Assembly: GCF_000220505.1 (NCBI RefSeq)
Contig: NZ_AFPJ01000024.1
Coordinates: forward strand, 62,001 to 126,000
Direction of reading: 5' to 3'
Length of the DNA: 64,000 nucleotides
DNA from: Microbulbifer agarilyticus S89
Lineage (GTDB): Bacteria; Pseudomonadota; Gammaproteobacteria; Pseudomonadales; Cellvibrionaceae
Part shown: positions 35,767 to 44,022 of the stretch, piece by piece
Position numbering within the stretch: the stretch's first letter is position 1
Layout of the letters: each line of letters opens with the position of its first letter
Position numbers and translations under genes: made by a program
The notes under the pieces: model-generated
Told to the model about the DNA's origin: nothing
What the model saw: only the letters and a program-made list of their open reading frames with translations
Database searches by the model: none

Positions 35767-37152
35767 TCAATTTGATCGGCGCTTTTTCATGCGCATCAGA
35801 GACTCTACCGCCTCGACGGTGCGCTCCAGTGCACCACTATTTTGCGCTGCCACTTCCCGCGCGCGGGCACCCGCTTCGATGCGACCTGCCGGATCGCTCA
35901 GCCAGCTCGCTACCTGTGCCGCCAGCTGCCCGGCATCATCAACGATTTTGAGACCACCAACTTCCTTCAGCAGATCGGAGACCACGCTAAAGTTGTGCAG
36001 GTGAGGGCCGCACACCACCGGCACACCCCAGGCGGCCGGTTCGATCATATTGTGCCCACCCACGGACACCAGGCTGCCACCCACAAAAGCCACATCACAC
36101 GCGCCATAAAAACGCAGTAGCTCCCCCATGGTATCGCCCAGTAGTACCTGGTCGGACAATGTGGGCACAACACCATCACTGCGGCGCACGGTACGCAGGC
36201 CGCGCTCGCGACACATGCGCGCCACACTGTCAAAGCGGACGGGGTGTCGCGGCACCAAAACCAGTAGCAAATCCGGGAAGCTCGCGCGCAGTTGCTGGTA
36301 TGCATCCAGCACCACCTCGTCCTCACCGGCGTGCGTGCTGGCGGCCAGCCAAACCGGACGTCCCCCGCTTTGCCCTGCGTCATTGAGCTGACGGCTGGCA
36401 TGCCCCCACTGATGGGAGATCGCAAGGGCCTCGCTGGCTAAACCGGAGCCGATGTGCAAATCAAACTTGATATTGCCCACCGCAGACACCCGCTCGGGCT
36501 CCACCCCCAGCTCAGCAAAGCGGTATGCATCGGCAGGGTACTGCGCCAGTACCCGGGTGATATGGCTCATCATTTCCTGGCTCAAACGCGGAAAACGCCG
36601 GTACCCTTTCGCCGACTTCTCGCTCAGCCGGCCATTCACCAGTGCCACGGGTATCTTGCGCTTGTCGCACAGCGCCAACATATTCGGCCACAACTCAGTT
36701 TCCATGCTCACCAGTACATTGGGCCGCAATGCATCCAGGAATGGCGAGAGGCACTCGGGCAAATCGAACGGCAGGTAATAGTGCAGCAATCGACCATTGA
36801 GAATGGGTTCCAGGGCATCGTGTACCCGCTGTGACCCGGTGGGCGTGGTGGTGGTCACCAACCATTGCCACTGATGGTGGCGCGCGGCCAATTCCTTGAT
36901 CAATGGAATCGCGGCCAAGGTCTCTCCCACGGAAACCGAGTGGATCCAGATCAAGGGGGCGCGACTGGCCCGGTCCGGTACCAAACCAAATCGCTCGCGC
37001 CAGCGCCGGCGCGCCCCGGGACGCGAGGGCACCAGGCCAAAACGCTCACTCCAGCGCTTGCGATACGCGGGGTCGGCGCGCCCCCGCCACCACAGGTGCA
37101 ACAGCATCAACGGCAGAGTGAGTCGAAAAAACCAGGTGTACAGTTGGCGCAT
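35767..37152 (-). CDS. waaA: 3-deoxy-D-manno-octulosonic acid transferase
   Basis: A 461-residue protein from the ATG at 37152. An N-terminal helix (FFRLTLPLMLLHLW) is followed by the GT30 signature LIWIHSVSVGETLAAIPLI, VTTTTPTGSQRV, YLPFDLPECLSPFL, VSMETELWPNML and, late, GGSLVSVGGHNMIEPAAWGVPVV. It moves Kdo from CMP-Kdo to lipid A at the inner membrane. Odd feature: the RW-x-ERFGLVP block occurs twice (residues 33-42 and 50-59), a diverged 17-codon tandem duplication. With a Kdo kinase gene nearby it may add a single Kdo; that is inference. Confidence 0.95.
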   Translation of the reverse strand: MRQLYTWFFRLTLPLMLLHLWWRGRADPAYRKRWSERFGLVPSRPGARRRWRERFGLVPDRASRAPLIWIHSVSVGETLAAIPLIKELAARHHQWQWLVTTTTPTGSQRVHDALEPILNGRLLHYYLPFDLPECLSPFLDALRPNVLVSMETELWPNMLALCDKRKIPVALVNGRLSEKSAKGYRRFPRLSQEMMSHITRVLAQYPADAYRFAELGVEPERVSAVGNIKFDLHIGSGLASEALAISHQWGHASRQLNDAGQSGGRPVWLAASTHAGEDEVVLDAYQQLRASFPDLLLVLVPRHPVRFDSVARMCRERGLRTVRRSDGVVPTLSDQVLLGDTMGELLRFYGACDVAFVGGSLVSVGGHNMIEPAAWGVPVVCGPHLHNFSVVSDLLKEVGGLKIVDDAGQLAAQVASWLSDPAGRIEAGARAREVAAQNSGALERTVEAVESLMRMKKRRSN

Positions 37153-37342
37153 CAAATCAATATCAGGTTTTGCTAACCAGTCTTCGTATTAGTGGAATTC
37201 GGCAACTGCGAGCATGGAATCCCGCCTGTTGAGGCACTATTCTACCCCATTCTCGCGCCATGCTGGTGCAACATACGCCGGGACATCCTCCGTGCACGGA
37301 CGCCGCCCCGTCCGCAACGAACCCCATGATCAGGAGCCGCTC

Positions 37343-38449
37343 TTGAAAGTCGTACAGTTATTGCCCGCACTCAATTCTGGCGGCGTGGAGAGGGGCACAC
37401 TCGATCTGGCCCGGGCACTCATCGAAGCCGGGCACGAATCCATTGTCATTTCAAACGGCGGGAGACTGGTCGAACAGCTGGAGCAGGAAGGGAGCCGGCA
37501 TATTGCGCTGCCAATCCATAAAAAATCCCTGTCCAGTTTGCGCCAGGTTCGCCCACTGCGCGCACAGATCGAGGCATTACGGCCAGATATTTTGCACGTG
37601 CGCTCACGCATGCCCGCATGGCTGACCTACCTGGCGTGGCGGAAGTTACCGCGGGGTTCTCGCCCGCGTCTGGTCAGCACTGCGCACGGCCTCTACTCAA
37701 TCAATCGCTACAGTGCAATTATGGCGCGCGCCGAGCGTGTCATCGCAATCAGTGAATGTGTGCAGAAGTACCTCAGCGAGCATTACACCCGCTACCTGCA
37801 GTCGCCACCGGAGCTGATTTATCGCGGGGTAAATACTGATGAGTTTTACCCAGACCTCCCACTTCCACCAAACTGGCGCACAACAGTCGAAAATGAATTC
37901 CCGGCCCTCAGGGGCAAGCGCTGGCTGCTCATGCCAGGCCGCTTGACACGCTGGAAAGGGCACCAGACTTTTCTCGAGCTAATGGCGCAACTGGCCGAAA
38001 AGGATACGGAGCTCCATGGGGTGATCGTGGGCGGCGCCGAGCCAAACAAAGAGCACTACGCAGACGAGCTGAAGGCAAAAGCCTGCGAGCTCGGCATCGC
38101 GTCCAGGGTCACGTTTACCGGGCAACGTTCGGATATTCGCTACTGGTATCGCGCTTCTGCATTGGTGTTTAACCTTTCCCAGCGACCCGAACCCTTCGGG
38201 CGCACAGTCATCGAGGCCGCGGCCATTGGCACGCCGGTGATCGGCTACAACCTGGGCGGCCCGGCCGAGTCGCTCCGCGCCTGCTTCCCGCAAGGGCTGG
38301 TGGAGTTTGGTCAGCCGAAACAGCTACTCGACACCAGCCTCGCATTGCTAAATAGCGATGTGAGGCCCCAGCTGTCGGACGCCTTTACCCTGGCAACCCA
38401 GGTGCAAAGCACCCTGTCGCTGTACCAGTCCCTATTGCATAGTGACTGA
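37343..38449 (+). CDS. Glycosyltransferase family 4 protein
   Basis: A GT-B enzyme of 368 residues from a TTG start at 37343 with aggag in front (an in-frame ATG at 37214 would add 43 unrelated residues). It begins KVVQLLPALNSGGVERGTLDLARALIEAGH, the usual GT4 start. The C-terminal domain has LLMPGRLTRWKGHQTFLELM, VTFTGQRSDIRYWYRASALVFNLS and the donor-binding EPFGRTVIEAAAIGTPVIGYNLGGPAE. It is probably an LPS core transferase, divergent from waaA and upstream of the ligase gene. Confidence 0.9.
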   Translation: MKVVQLLPALNSGGVERGTLDLARALIEAGHESIVISNGGRLVEQLEQEGSRHIALPIHKKSLSSLRQVRPLRAQIEALRPDILHVRSRMPAWLTYLAWRKLPRGSRPRLVSTAHGLYSINRYSAIMARAERVIAISECVQKYLSEHYTRYLQSPPELIYRGVNTDEFYPDLPLPPNWRTTVENEFPALRGKRWLLMPGRLTRWKGHQTFLELMAQLAEKDTELHGVIVGGAEPNKEHYADELKAKACELGIASRVTFTGQRSDIRYWYRASALVFNLSQRPEPFGRTVIEAAAIGTPVIGYNLGGPAESLRACFPQGLVEFGQPKQLLDTSLALLNSDVRPQLSDAFTLATQVQSTLSLYQSLLHSD

Positions 38450-38567
38450 CAACGGGCTCTTGCCATCGCCGAAAGCGAGATCTGGTCTATAGCCCTGTAC
38501 AGGGTTGGCGACGTACAATGTTGGGTAGTCGACCAATAAAGCCGAAAGAACTCAGGCGACACGTTGT

Positions 38568-39872
38568 ATGTCCAGTATTTCCACCACCCCAAATCACCCC
38601 TCCCTTGCCTCCAGAATTCTGGATCGCAATACCTCAATTGCGCTGCTTCTGTGTAGCTCCATCTGGGTACTGCCCTGGTCGCGGACCTTCCAGCTGTCGG
38701 TGCTGGTTCTGGCAATTGCCTCAATCACCCTGCTGATTCGCCAGCGCCGCGAATGTTGGGCGCCGGGGGCTGCCAGCTGGTGCGCCATGAACCTGTGCGC
38801 GGCACTGGCACTTGGCCTTTCAGCATTGAGCACCGAACACCCGGACAAGCCCCTCGAATTAATGGGGTTCCAGCTGGTCCTGTGGCTAGCAGGAATGGCG
38901 ATCCTGTACTGGGCACGCAACGACCAGATTTGGCATCGATTGCAGTGGTGTTTATTTGCGATTGTCGGCTTTTGGCTGATTGATGGTTTGTTCCAGGCCC
39001 TTGTGGGCTTCGACCTGTTCGGTGTGCCGCGCAGTGAGCGCCTCGGTGGCTACTTCAGCCATCCGGACAAGTTTGGTTTCTACATTTCATTTCTGTGTGT
39101 CTGGGTCTTATTTGCCCCAGTGGTACGTCGCTGGTCCCTGCCGCTGCAGGGCACGGTGTATTTACTGTGTTTGGCCGTTACCTTTTTTGGCAATACCCGC
39201 GCAGGCTGGGTCAGCTTCGTACTGATCAGCGCGGTTTGGTTATACATGAGCCGCGCGCAGTTACTCGCAGCACTGCGCACTGCACCCTGGATATTAGGCC
39301 TGATTGTGGCGGCAGTGGGCGCGGCCGGCTGGTGGATCCTGCAAGATGCCCAGGTAAGCAAGCGCATTACCGCTACCATCCCGCAAAGCTTTGACATCGA
39401 TGGTCTCGCCGCGGTTATTCCAATCCGCGCGCAGCTGTGGGCGCAAGCGTGGCAACAGTTTCTTGCCAACCCCTGGTTTGGCACCGGTGCCGGTAATTAC
39501 AGCCTGTATTTGCCGGAAAGCTGGACCGGGACGAGCCTGTTCCAGCCCTATACCCATCAGGTTGTTCTCGAGGTTCTCGCCGGTACCGGCGCGATTGGCA
39601 GCCTGCTGTATTTCACCATCGCGATGCTGTTTATTGCACTGGTATGGCGTGCGCTTTTTTCCAAGTCCGCAACGGTACGCAAGGAGGAACTGCTGCCGGT
39701 AGCCCCGCTGCTGATACTCGTGTGCGTATGGTTTCCGCTCAATACGCATCGCGAGCTGTTCAGTTCCGAAATGATGGTGCTAACATGGCTCTCTATGGCG
39801 CTGGTGATTGCCCGCTTGAACCTTGCAGGATCGTCGCCAGCCAACAACAATCACAATACTGACCCGCTGTAA
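38568..39872 (+). CDS. waaL: O-antigen ligase family protein (WaaL-like)
   Basis: A 434-residue membrane protein with about ten or more helices. The Wzy_C/WaaL signature is seen in VTFFGNTRAGWVSFVLISAVWLYMSR, and the large periplasmic loop contains RAQLWAQAWQQFLANPWFGTGAGNYSLYL followed by PYTHQVVLEVLAGTGAIGSLLYF with the conserved His near residue 325. Proteins of this fold join O-antigen or other glycans to the lipid A core at the periplasmic face, or polymerise glycans (Wzy). Location among core genes favours ligase. It may be co-transcribed with the oxygenase-like gene 35 bases downstream. Confidence 0.87.
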   Translation: MSSISTTPNHPSLASRILDRNTSIALLLCSSIWVLPWSRTFQLSVLVLAIASITLLIRQRRECWAPGAASWCAMNLCAALALGLSALSTEHPDKPLELMGFQLVLWLAGMAILYWARNDQIWHRLQWCLFAIVGFWLIDGLFQALVGFDLFGVPRSERLGGYFSHPDKFGFYISFLCVWVLFAPVVRRWSLPLQGTVYLLCLAVTFFGNTRAGWVSFVLISAVWLYMSRAQLLAALRTAPWILGLIVAAVGAAGWWILQDAQVSKRITATIPQSFDIDGLAAVIPIRAQLWAQAWQQFLANPWFGTGAGNYSLYLPESWTGTSLFQPYTHQVVLEVLAGTGAIGSLLYFTIAMLFIALVWRALFSKSATVRKEELLPVAPLLILVCVWFPLNTHRELFSSEMMVLTWLSMALVIARLNLAGSSPANNNHNTDPL

Positions 39873-39907
39873 CCTTTTCGATTACATGACTGGCACAGGG
39901 AAGTACC

Positions 39908-40735
39908 ATGGCTACCGCAAACGAAATTATCGCTGAAACCTCCCACACCGCTCCCGCACCCGGCGCTGCTTCCAGCGCAGCGCAAATTGCAGCGTCTGTG
40001 CGCAACCACCTGGTAGCGCGGTTGCGCACTATTGAGCCCAAGGACCAGCCCTTCTCGCACCTGTATTTGGAAAATTTTTTCCCGGATGATATCTACCAGC
40101 GCATTCTGGAGAGCGCGCCCGCGGCAGATTTATGTAAAGGCCTCAACCATAAAGAGGCCATGCGCAGCGATGGCACCAGCACGCGCCAGGTCTTCCCGTT
40201 CAACGACAAAAATCTCGCTCGCCTCACGGGAGAGACACAGGCCCTGTGGCAGGGCGTAACCATGGGCATGCAGGCCGAAGAAGTGAAACAGGCCCTGTTC
40301 GACTGCCTGGGCACCGATCTGGCCCGCCGCTTCAAGGTGCCAGGGCAGCAGGTGTCCGCAATTGAGGCCTACCCCAAGACAGGTTACTTCTGCGATCACA
40401 GTGGCTACCAGATTTCGCCGCACCGGGACGTTGCCCGTAAAATCGTGACCATGCAGGTGTACTTGCCCCGCGACGACAGCCAGGAAACCATGGGTACCAG
40501 CCTGTATGAACGCGGCTTTGTGGGTCGCCTGCAGTACGAATTTCGCAAGCTTGGATTGGGCAATAAGGACGGCTTCAAGGAAGTGCGTCGCTTCCCCTTC
40601 ATCCCAAACAGCGCCTACGCCTTTGTTGTGGGCAAGCATAGCTGGCACGGTCGCCCGCAGATTGAGTGCACCAGTGAGCGCCGCTCGCTCATGCAGATTT
40701 ACTATCAAAACCCTTCAGAGCCTTTCTACGACTAA
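39908..40735 (+). CDS. 2-oxoglutarate/Fe(II)-dependent oxygenase-like protein
   Basis: A 275-residue protein. After a low-complexity head (about 30 residues) it has PFSHLYLENFFPDDIYQRIL, typical of 2OG-Fe(II) oxygenases. The likely iron ligands are His-x-Asp in ISPHRDVARKIVTMQVYLP (near residue 175) and His in GKHSWHGRPQI (near residue 243). RRSLMQIYYQ then supplies the Arg that would bind 2-oxoglutarate. The substrate is unknown. It sits between the ligase and ELM1-type genes, so a hydroxylated sugar or acyl chain of LPS is a sensible guess. It is distinct from LpxO by sequence features. Confidence 0.82.
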   Translation: MATANEIIAETSHTAPAPGAASSAAQIAASVRNHLVARLRTIEPKDQPFSHLYLENFFPDDIYQRILESAPAADLCKGLNHKEAMRSDGTSTRQVFPFNDKNLARLTGETQALWQGVTMGMQAEEVKQALFDCLGTDLARRFKVPGQQVSAIEAYPKTGYFCDHSGYQISPHRDVARKIVTMQVYLPRDDSQETMGTSLYERGFVGRLQYEFRKLGLGNKDGFKEVRRFPFIPNSAYAFVVGKHSWHGRPQIECTSERRSLMQIYYQNPSEPFYD

Positions 40736-40787
40736 ATAAGGATTGTGGGTAAGCCAACAACAAGTGCTGGAGGGGCGAGCCCCTGAA

Positions 40788-41810
40788 ATGGTCAACGCAT
40801 CTTCGCATTTGAATATTTTACTGTTAAGTGACGGCATCCCTGGCCACGTCAACCAGGCCCATGGTTTTGTCGACTGGCTGCGTGATGCGGGCTTCACCCC
40901 CAAGGTCCAGCTCGTCGCCTGCGCACTCAAGGCAAAATGGCTGCGCCCTCTGCTTGCACTGGCGAGCAATCACTCGGCAGGTTCAGCTGCCGTTACGCGC
41001 GCCATTCTCGCTGCGCATACACTCCAGCCCTACCCGCAAATTCCACACCTAATCGTTTCTGCCGGCGGTAACACGCGGTTTGCCAACTCGGCACTCGCAC
41101 GATTGTGGGGATGCCCAAATGTATTTATCGGCTCCCCGCGCAATTTTGCACCTCACGCGGTGACCGCCCTACTGACACTGGAACCCGCTACCGGGTTTAC
41201 CCGCAACAACCTGATTGTGGACTTCGCGCCCGCGCGCACCAGCAACGTACAGCCATCACCGAATACCTGGGCATTGCTGCTCGGGGGGGACGGCAGTGGC
41301 TATCGATATCAGCAGCAGGATTGGCAAGCGATTTTGCAGTGGGCGCGAGACTGCGCGAAGAAAAATCAAATTCAGTGGCTCGTCGCAGGCTCCCGCCGTA
41401 GCCCGCCTGATCTGCGCGCACTGAGCCAGGAAATTTTGCGTGAAGCCCACGGCCATCAACACTGCTGGCCCGGTGACGGAGGAGAGCTTCTGGCGGAGCG
41501 CCTGCCCAGGGCAAGACAGATAGTGTGCACGGAAGACAGTATGAGCATGCTGTGCGAAGCGATTAATTTGCCGCGACCGCTGCTGAGCCTGCGCCCCGCA
41601 GAGGTTTCGTCACCGCCGCGCTATCAGCAGGCCATCGAAAAGTTCGCGCAACGGGGCTATTTACAAAGAGCGTGCGCATCTGAGCTTGCGCGTTTCGACT
41701 GGGCACCCACCGACCCCGAGGCATTTGCTGTGCAGGTAGCGGCTTCACGCCGAAAAATTGTGGGCAAACTTGTGCAGCTTGTCCCGGCGCTGGAAAAATA
41801 TCGCAATTAA
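40788..41810 (+). CDS. ELM1/GtrOC1 family protein (DUF1022-type)
   Basis: A 340-residue protein from the ATG at 40788. The family start LNILLLSDGIPGHVNQAHGFVDWL is clear. Further matches are LIVSAGGNTRFANSALARLWG, NVFIGSPRN, LLLGGDGSGYRYQQQDW and VCTEDSMSMLCEAINLPRPLLSLRP. The family is named for a plant mitochondrial fission factor, but bacterial members lie in LPS or capsule loci and have a GT-B-like two-domain layout. An activity in surface glycan assembly is likely but unproven. The gene end overlaps the convergent glycosyltransferase by three bases. Confidence 0.88.
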   Translation: MVNASSHLNILLLSDGIPGHVNQAHGFVDWLRDAGFTPKVQLVACALKAKWLRPLLALASNHSAGSAAVTRAILAAHTLQPYPQIPHLIVSAGGNTRFANSALARLWGCPNVFIGSPRNFAPHAVTALLTLEPATGFTRNNLIVDFAPARTSNVQPSPNTWALLLGGDGSGYRYQQQDWQAILQWARDCAKKNQIQWLVAGSRRSPPDLRALSQEILREAHGHQHCWPGDGGELLAERLPRARQIVCTEDSMSMLCEAINLPRPLLSLRPAEVSSPPRYQQAIEKFAQRGYLQRACASELARFDWAPTDPEAFAVQVAASRRKIVGKLVQLVPALEKYRN

Positions 41811-42835
41811 TCGGCGGGCAACGCCCGGCGATATACCGCGAGCGTCGCCTGTGCCATAGCATCGACGGTGAGATGTTCAGCCGCGTACGCAAATACTGGT
41901 GCAAATGCGTCTCTCAGTGCAGCGTTATCCTGCAAAGCAGCCCGCAACATTTTCGCAATCGCGGGAACCGACACATCCTCCGCAATAAATTCTGCAGGCA
42001 GAATTTCCCGGTTGCTGCCCACATCGGTCGACACCACCGGGCACCCACTCAGCAAGGCTTCCACCACGGTATAGGGGGCACCCTCTTTGTGTGACGACAC
42101 CACCATAAACTCCGCCGCCTGCATCCAGGCCGCGACATCGTCCGAGTAGCCGACAAAGCGCACACTGTCCGCAAGCGACAGCTCGCTTGCCAAGGTTTCC
42201 AGTTTGCCCCGCTCCGGGCCGTCCCCCACCAGATACAAACAGGCATCCGCCGGGCACAACTCGGCCCACGCCTGCAACAGCAAATCGATTCCCTTGGCCG
42301 GTACCAGGCGCGCAACGGCGAGCACCACTCTTCGATCAGGCACGCACTGCTGCGGAGGCGACTGTTTCTTTGCCGGGGCGTGGGTGCCATTGGGAATTAC
42401 GGACCAGTCCAGTGCGGAATTCGACACGGCTTTACGACTTACCGCGATACGCCCGGGAAAATGGCTCGCCACTGTATCCTTGGGGTGCGCGATATTGTGC
42501 CGGGTAATCACCTTGGTAACGGGAATAAAACCCCGCAGACTCGCAAGCACTCCCGCTGCCTTGCCACCGTGCCCGTGTATCAGGTCAAACCCATTGCGCC
42601 GACAGCTCCGTACCAGCGCAAAAAGCAGCAGCGGGTTGCGCCGGCTCATATCGGTATCCAGCGGCACAAAAACAACATCCTGCGGGCACTGCGACTGGTA
42701 ACGGGGGTGGGCAATAATCGCAACCTCGCCCTCCAGATGGGCGGCCTGCCAGCCAGCCAGCTCCATCACATGTTTTTCCAAGCCGCCAAACTCACTGCTC
42801 ATAAACAGGTGACAGATATTTTTAGGGGTAGACAT
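41807..42835 (-). CDS. Glycosyltransferase family 4 protein
   Basis: A 342-residue GT-B enzyme from the ATG at 42835. Its start overlaps the stop codon of the upstream ELM1 gene by one base (TGATG), so translation is coupled. N-terminal CHLFMSSEFGGLEKHVMELAGW binds the acceptor. C-terminal VVLAVARLVPAKGIDLLLQAW, VRFVGYSDDVAAWMQAAEFMVVSS and EGAPYTVVEALLSGCPVVSTDVGSN form the nucleotide-sugar site with the Glu-x7-Glu-like pair. It is a likely LPS core transferase. Confidence 0.9.
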   Translation of the reverse strand: MSTPKNICHLFMSSEFGGLEKHVMELAGWQAAHLEGEVAIIAHPRYQSQCPQDVVFVPLDTDMSRRNPLLLFALVRSCRRNGFDLIHGHGGKAAGVLASLRGFIPVTKVITRHNIAHPKDTVASHFPGRIAVSRKAVSNSALDWSVIPNGTHAPAKKQSPPQQCVPDRRVVLAVARLVPAKGIDLLLQAWAELCPADACLYLVGDGPERGKLETLASELSLADSVRFVGYSDDVAAWMQAAEFMVVSSHKEGAPYTVVEALLSGCPVVSTDVGSNREILPAEFIAEDVSVPAIAKMLRAALQDNAALRDAFAPVFAYAAEHLTVDAMAQATLAVYRRALPAD

Positions 42836-43746
42836 CACATAGTTTCCAGGTTGCAGCGCCCAATCAGCGCCGCTGCGAGGCGCAGGTATTCATTGAATGG
42901 CGCGCGCTGTACATCCGGTGACCGCGCGGCATCGGCTAACTGCTCACTGACCAATCCATCATCGATTAGCCGCTGCACCGCCGCGCGCACCTTGTTTTTA
43001 CGATTGCGCGAAGGCAGCCCCAATACACCCACCCGGGCACGGCTTTGCAGGGCCTCGAACACCATGGAAATACTGTCTCGGGTTACCCACACCTGCTCCG
43101 CAGAGGCCAGCTGATGTTCAAGCCAGCCATCAGCGCACTCGCGCCAGGGCGCCAGCGTGAAGCCAGGCCGCGCCAACTGCTGCAAGGCGAATTCAGGCGT
43201 GCGACGGCTATCCGCCAGCGTCCACTGTAGGGAGCTTGTCGCCAACTGCCCGATATCCCGCTCGAGAGTGACGCTATCCCAGGCAAAATGCCGGCTCGGC
43301 CCACCCAGCAAAATAAGCCCACGGCCAGGGTTGGCGGGCACATGTGGCAGCGGCAAGGTAAGCGCGCCGCGCGTGGTCAGCACATTCGGCAGGGCCGGCG
43401 GGCGATCGTGCTCGGGGATCAGGGCAAAGTCGAACCAGTGAATGGGCAGCGATGGGCGCATCAGGACCACGCTGCGGCCACCAAATCGCCTGCGCGCTGC
43501 GAGCATTGGCAGGTGACAGCGATGACCGGCGCCGATTAAAAAATCCGGCTGCCCCAGGGCAATCGCGCCGGCGGCGTCGAGCGCCACCTGCAAAGAGCCG
43601 CGCAACCAAAAGCGTAACTGGCTGCAATCGACATCGCAGCTTTGCACGCGCGTGGGCCCGAGGCGCTCACGCAGGCCGGTCAGCAACGCTGCACTCTGCT
43701 TTTCGTGGGCCTTATTGCCGTCCACAAACCGCCAGACCGTGATCAA
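42835..43746 (-). CDS. ELM1/GtrOC1 family protein (second copy)
   Basis: A 303-residue protein from a TTG at 43746, chosen because ggagagaagtg precedes it and because relatives begin MxxVWRFVDGNKAHEKQS. A GTG ten codons upstream has no ribosome site. It shares with the 40788 gene the late DS-x-SM-x-x-EA signature (WVTRDSISMVFEALQSR) and the LILLGGPSRHFAWD strand. The two copies differ enough to have separate acceptors. It is the upstream partner of the GT4 gene and divergent from ugd. Confidence 0.88.
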   Translation of the reverse strand: MITVWRFVDGNKAHEKQSAALLTGLRERLGPTRVQSCDVDCSQLRFWLRGSLQVALDAAGAIALGQPDFLIGAGHRCHLPMLAARRRFGGRSVVLMRPSLPIHWFDFALIPEHDRPPALPNVLTTRGALTLPLPHVPANPGRGLILLGGPSRHFAWDSVTLERDIGQLATSSLQWTLADSRRTPEFALQQLARPGFTLAPWRECADGWLEHQLASAEQVWVTRDSISMVFEALQSRARVGVLGLPSRNRKNKVRAAVQRLIDDGLVSEQLADAARSPDVQRAPFNEYLRLAAALIGRCNLETM

Positions 43747-44022
43747 ACACTTCTCTCCAATTACTAACCGGTACACGCCACACCGAGCCGCCGGCCGGTG
43801 CCGTACCCGAATCGCGGGGCTATGCGCCGCTTACCTTACCTGCAGCGAGTTGAATTTGCACCCAGCGAAGTAACAGGTGCGCCGGTCCAATATGCCACCC
43901 CATTTAATGGCGAGCACTGTCCATAAGCGGTAAACTTGGACGCCTAAAGTTTTAAACACGAGCTCCAAGGCCCCTTATACCGAGTACGTGGAGCGCGGGA
44001 TACTCAAAGGATTTCCAAGAAA

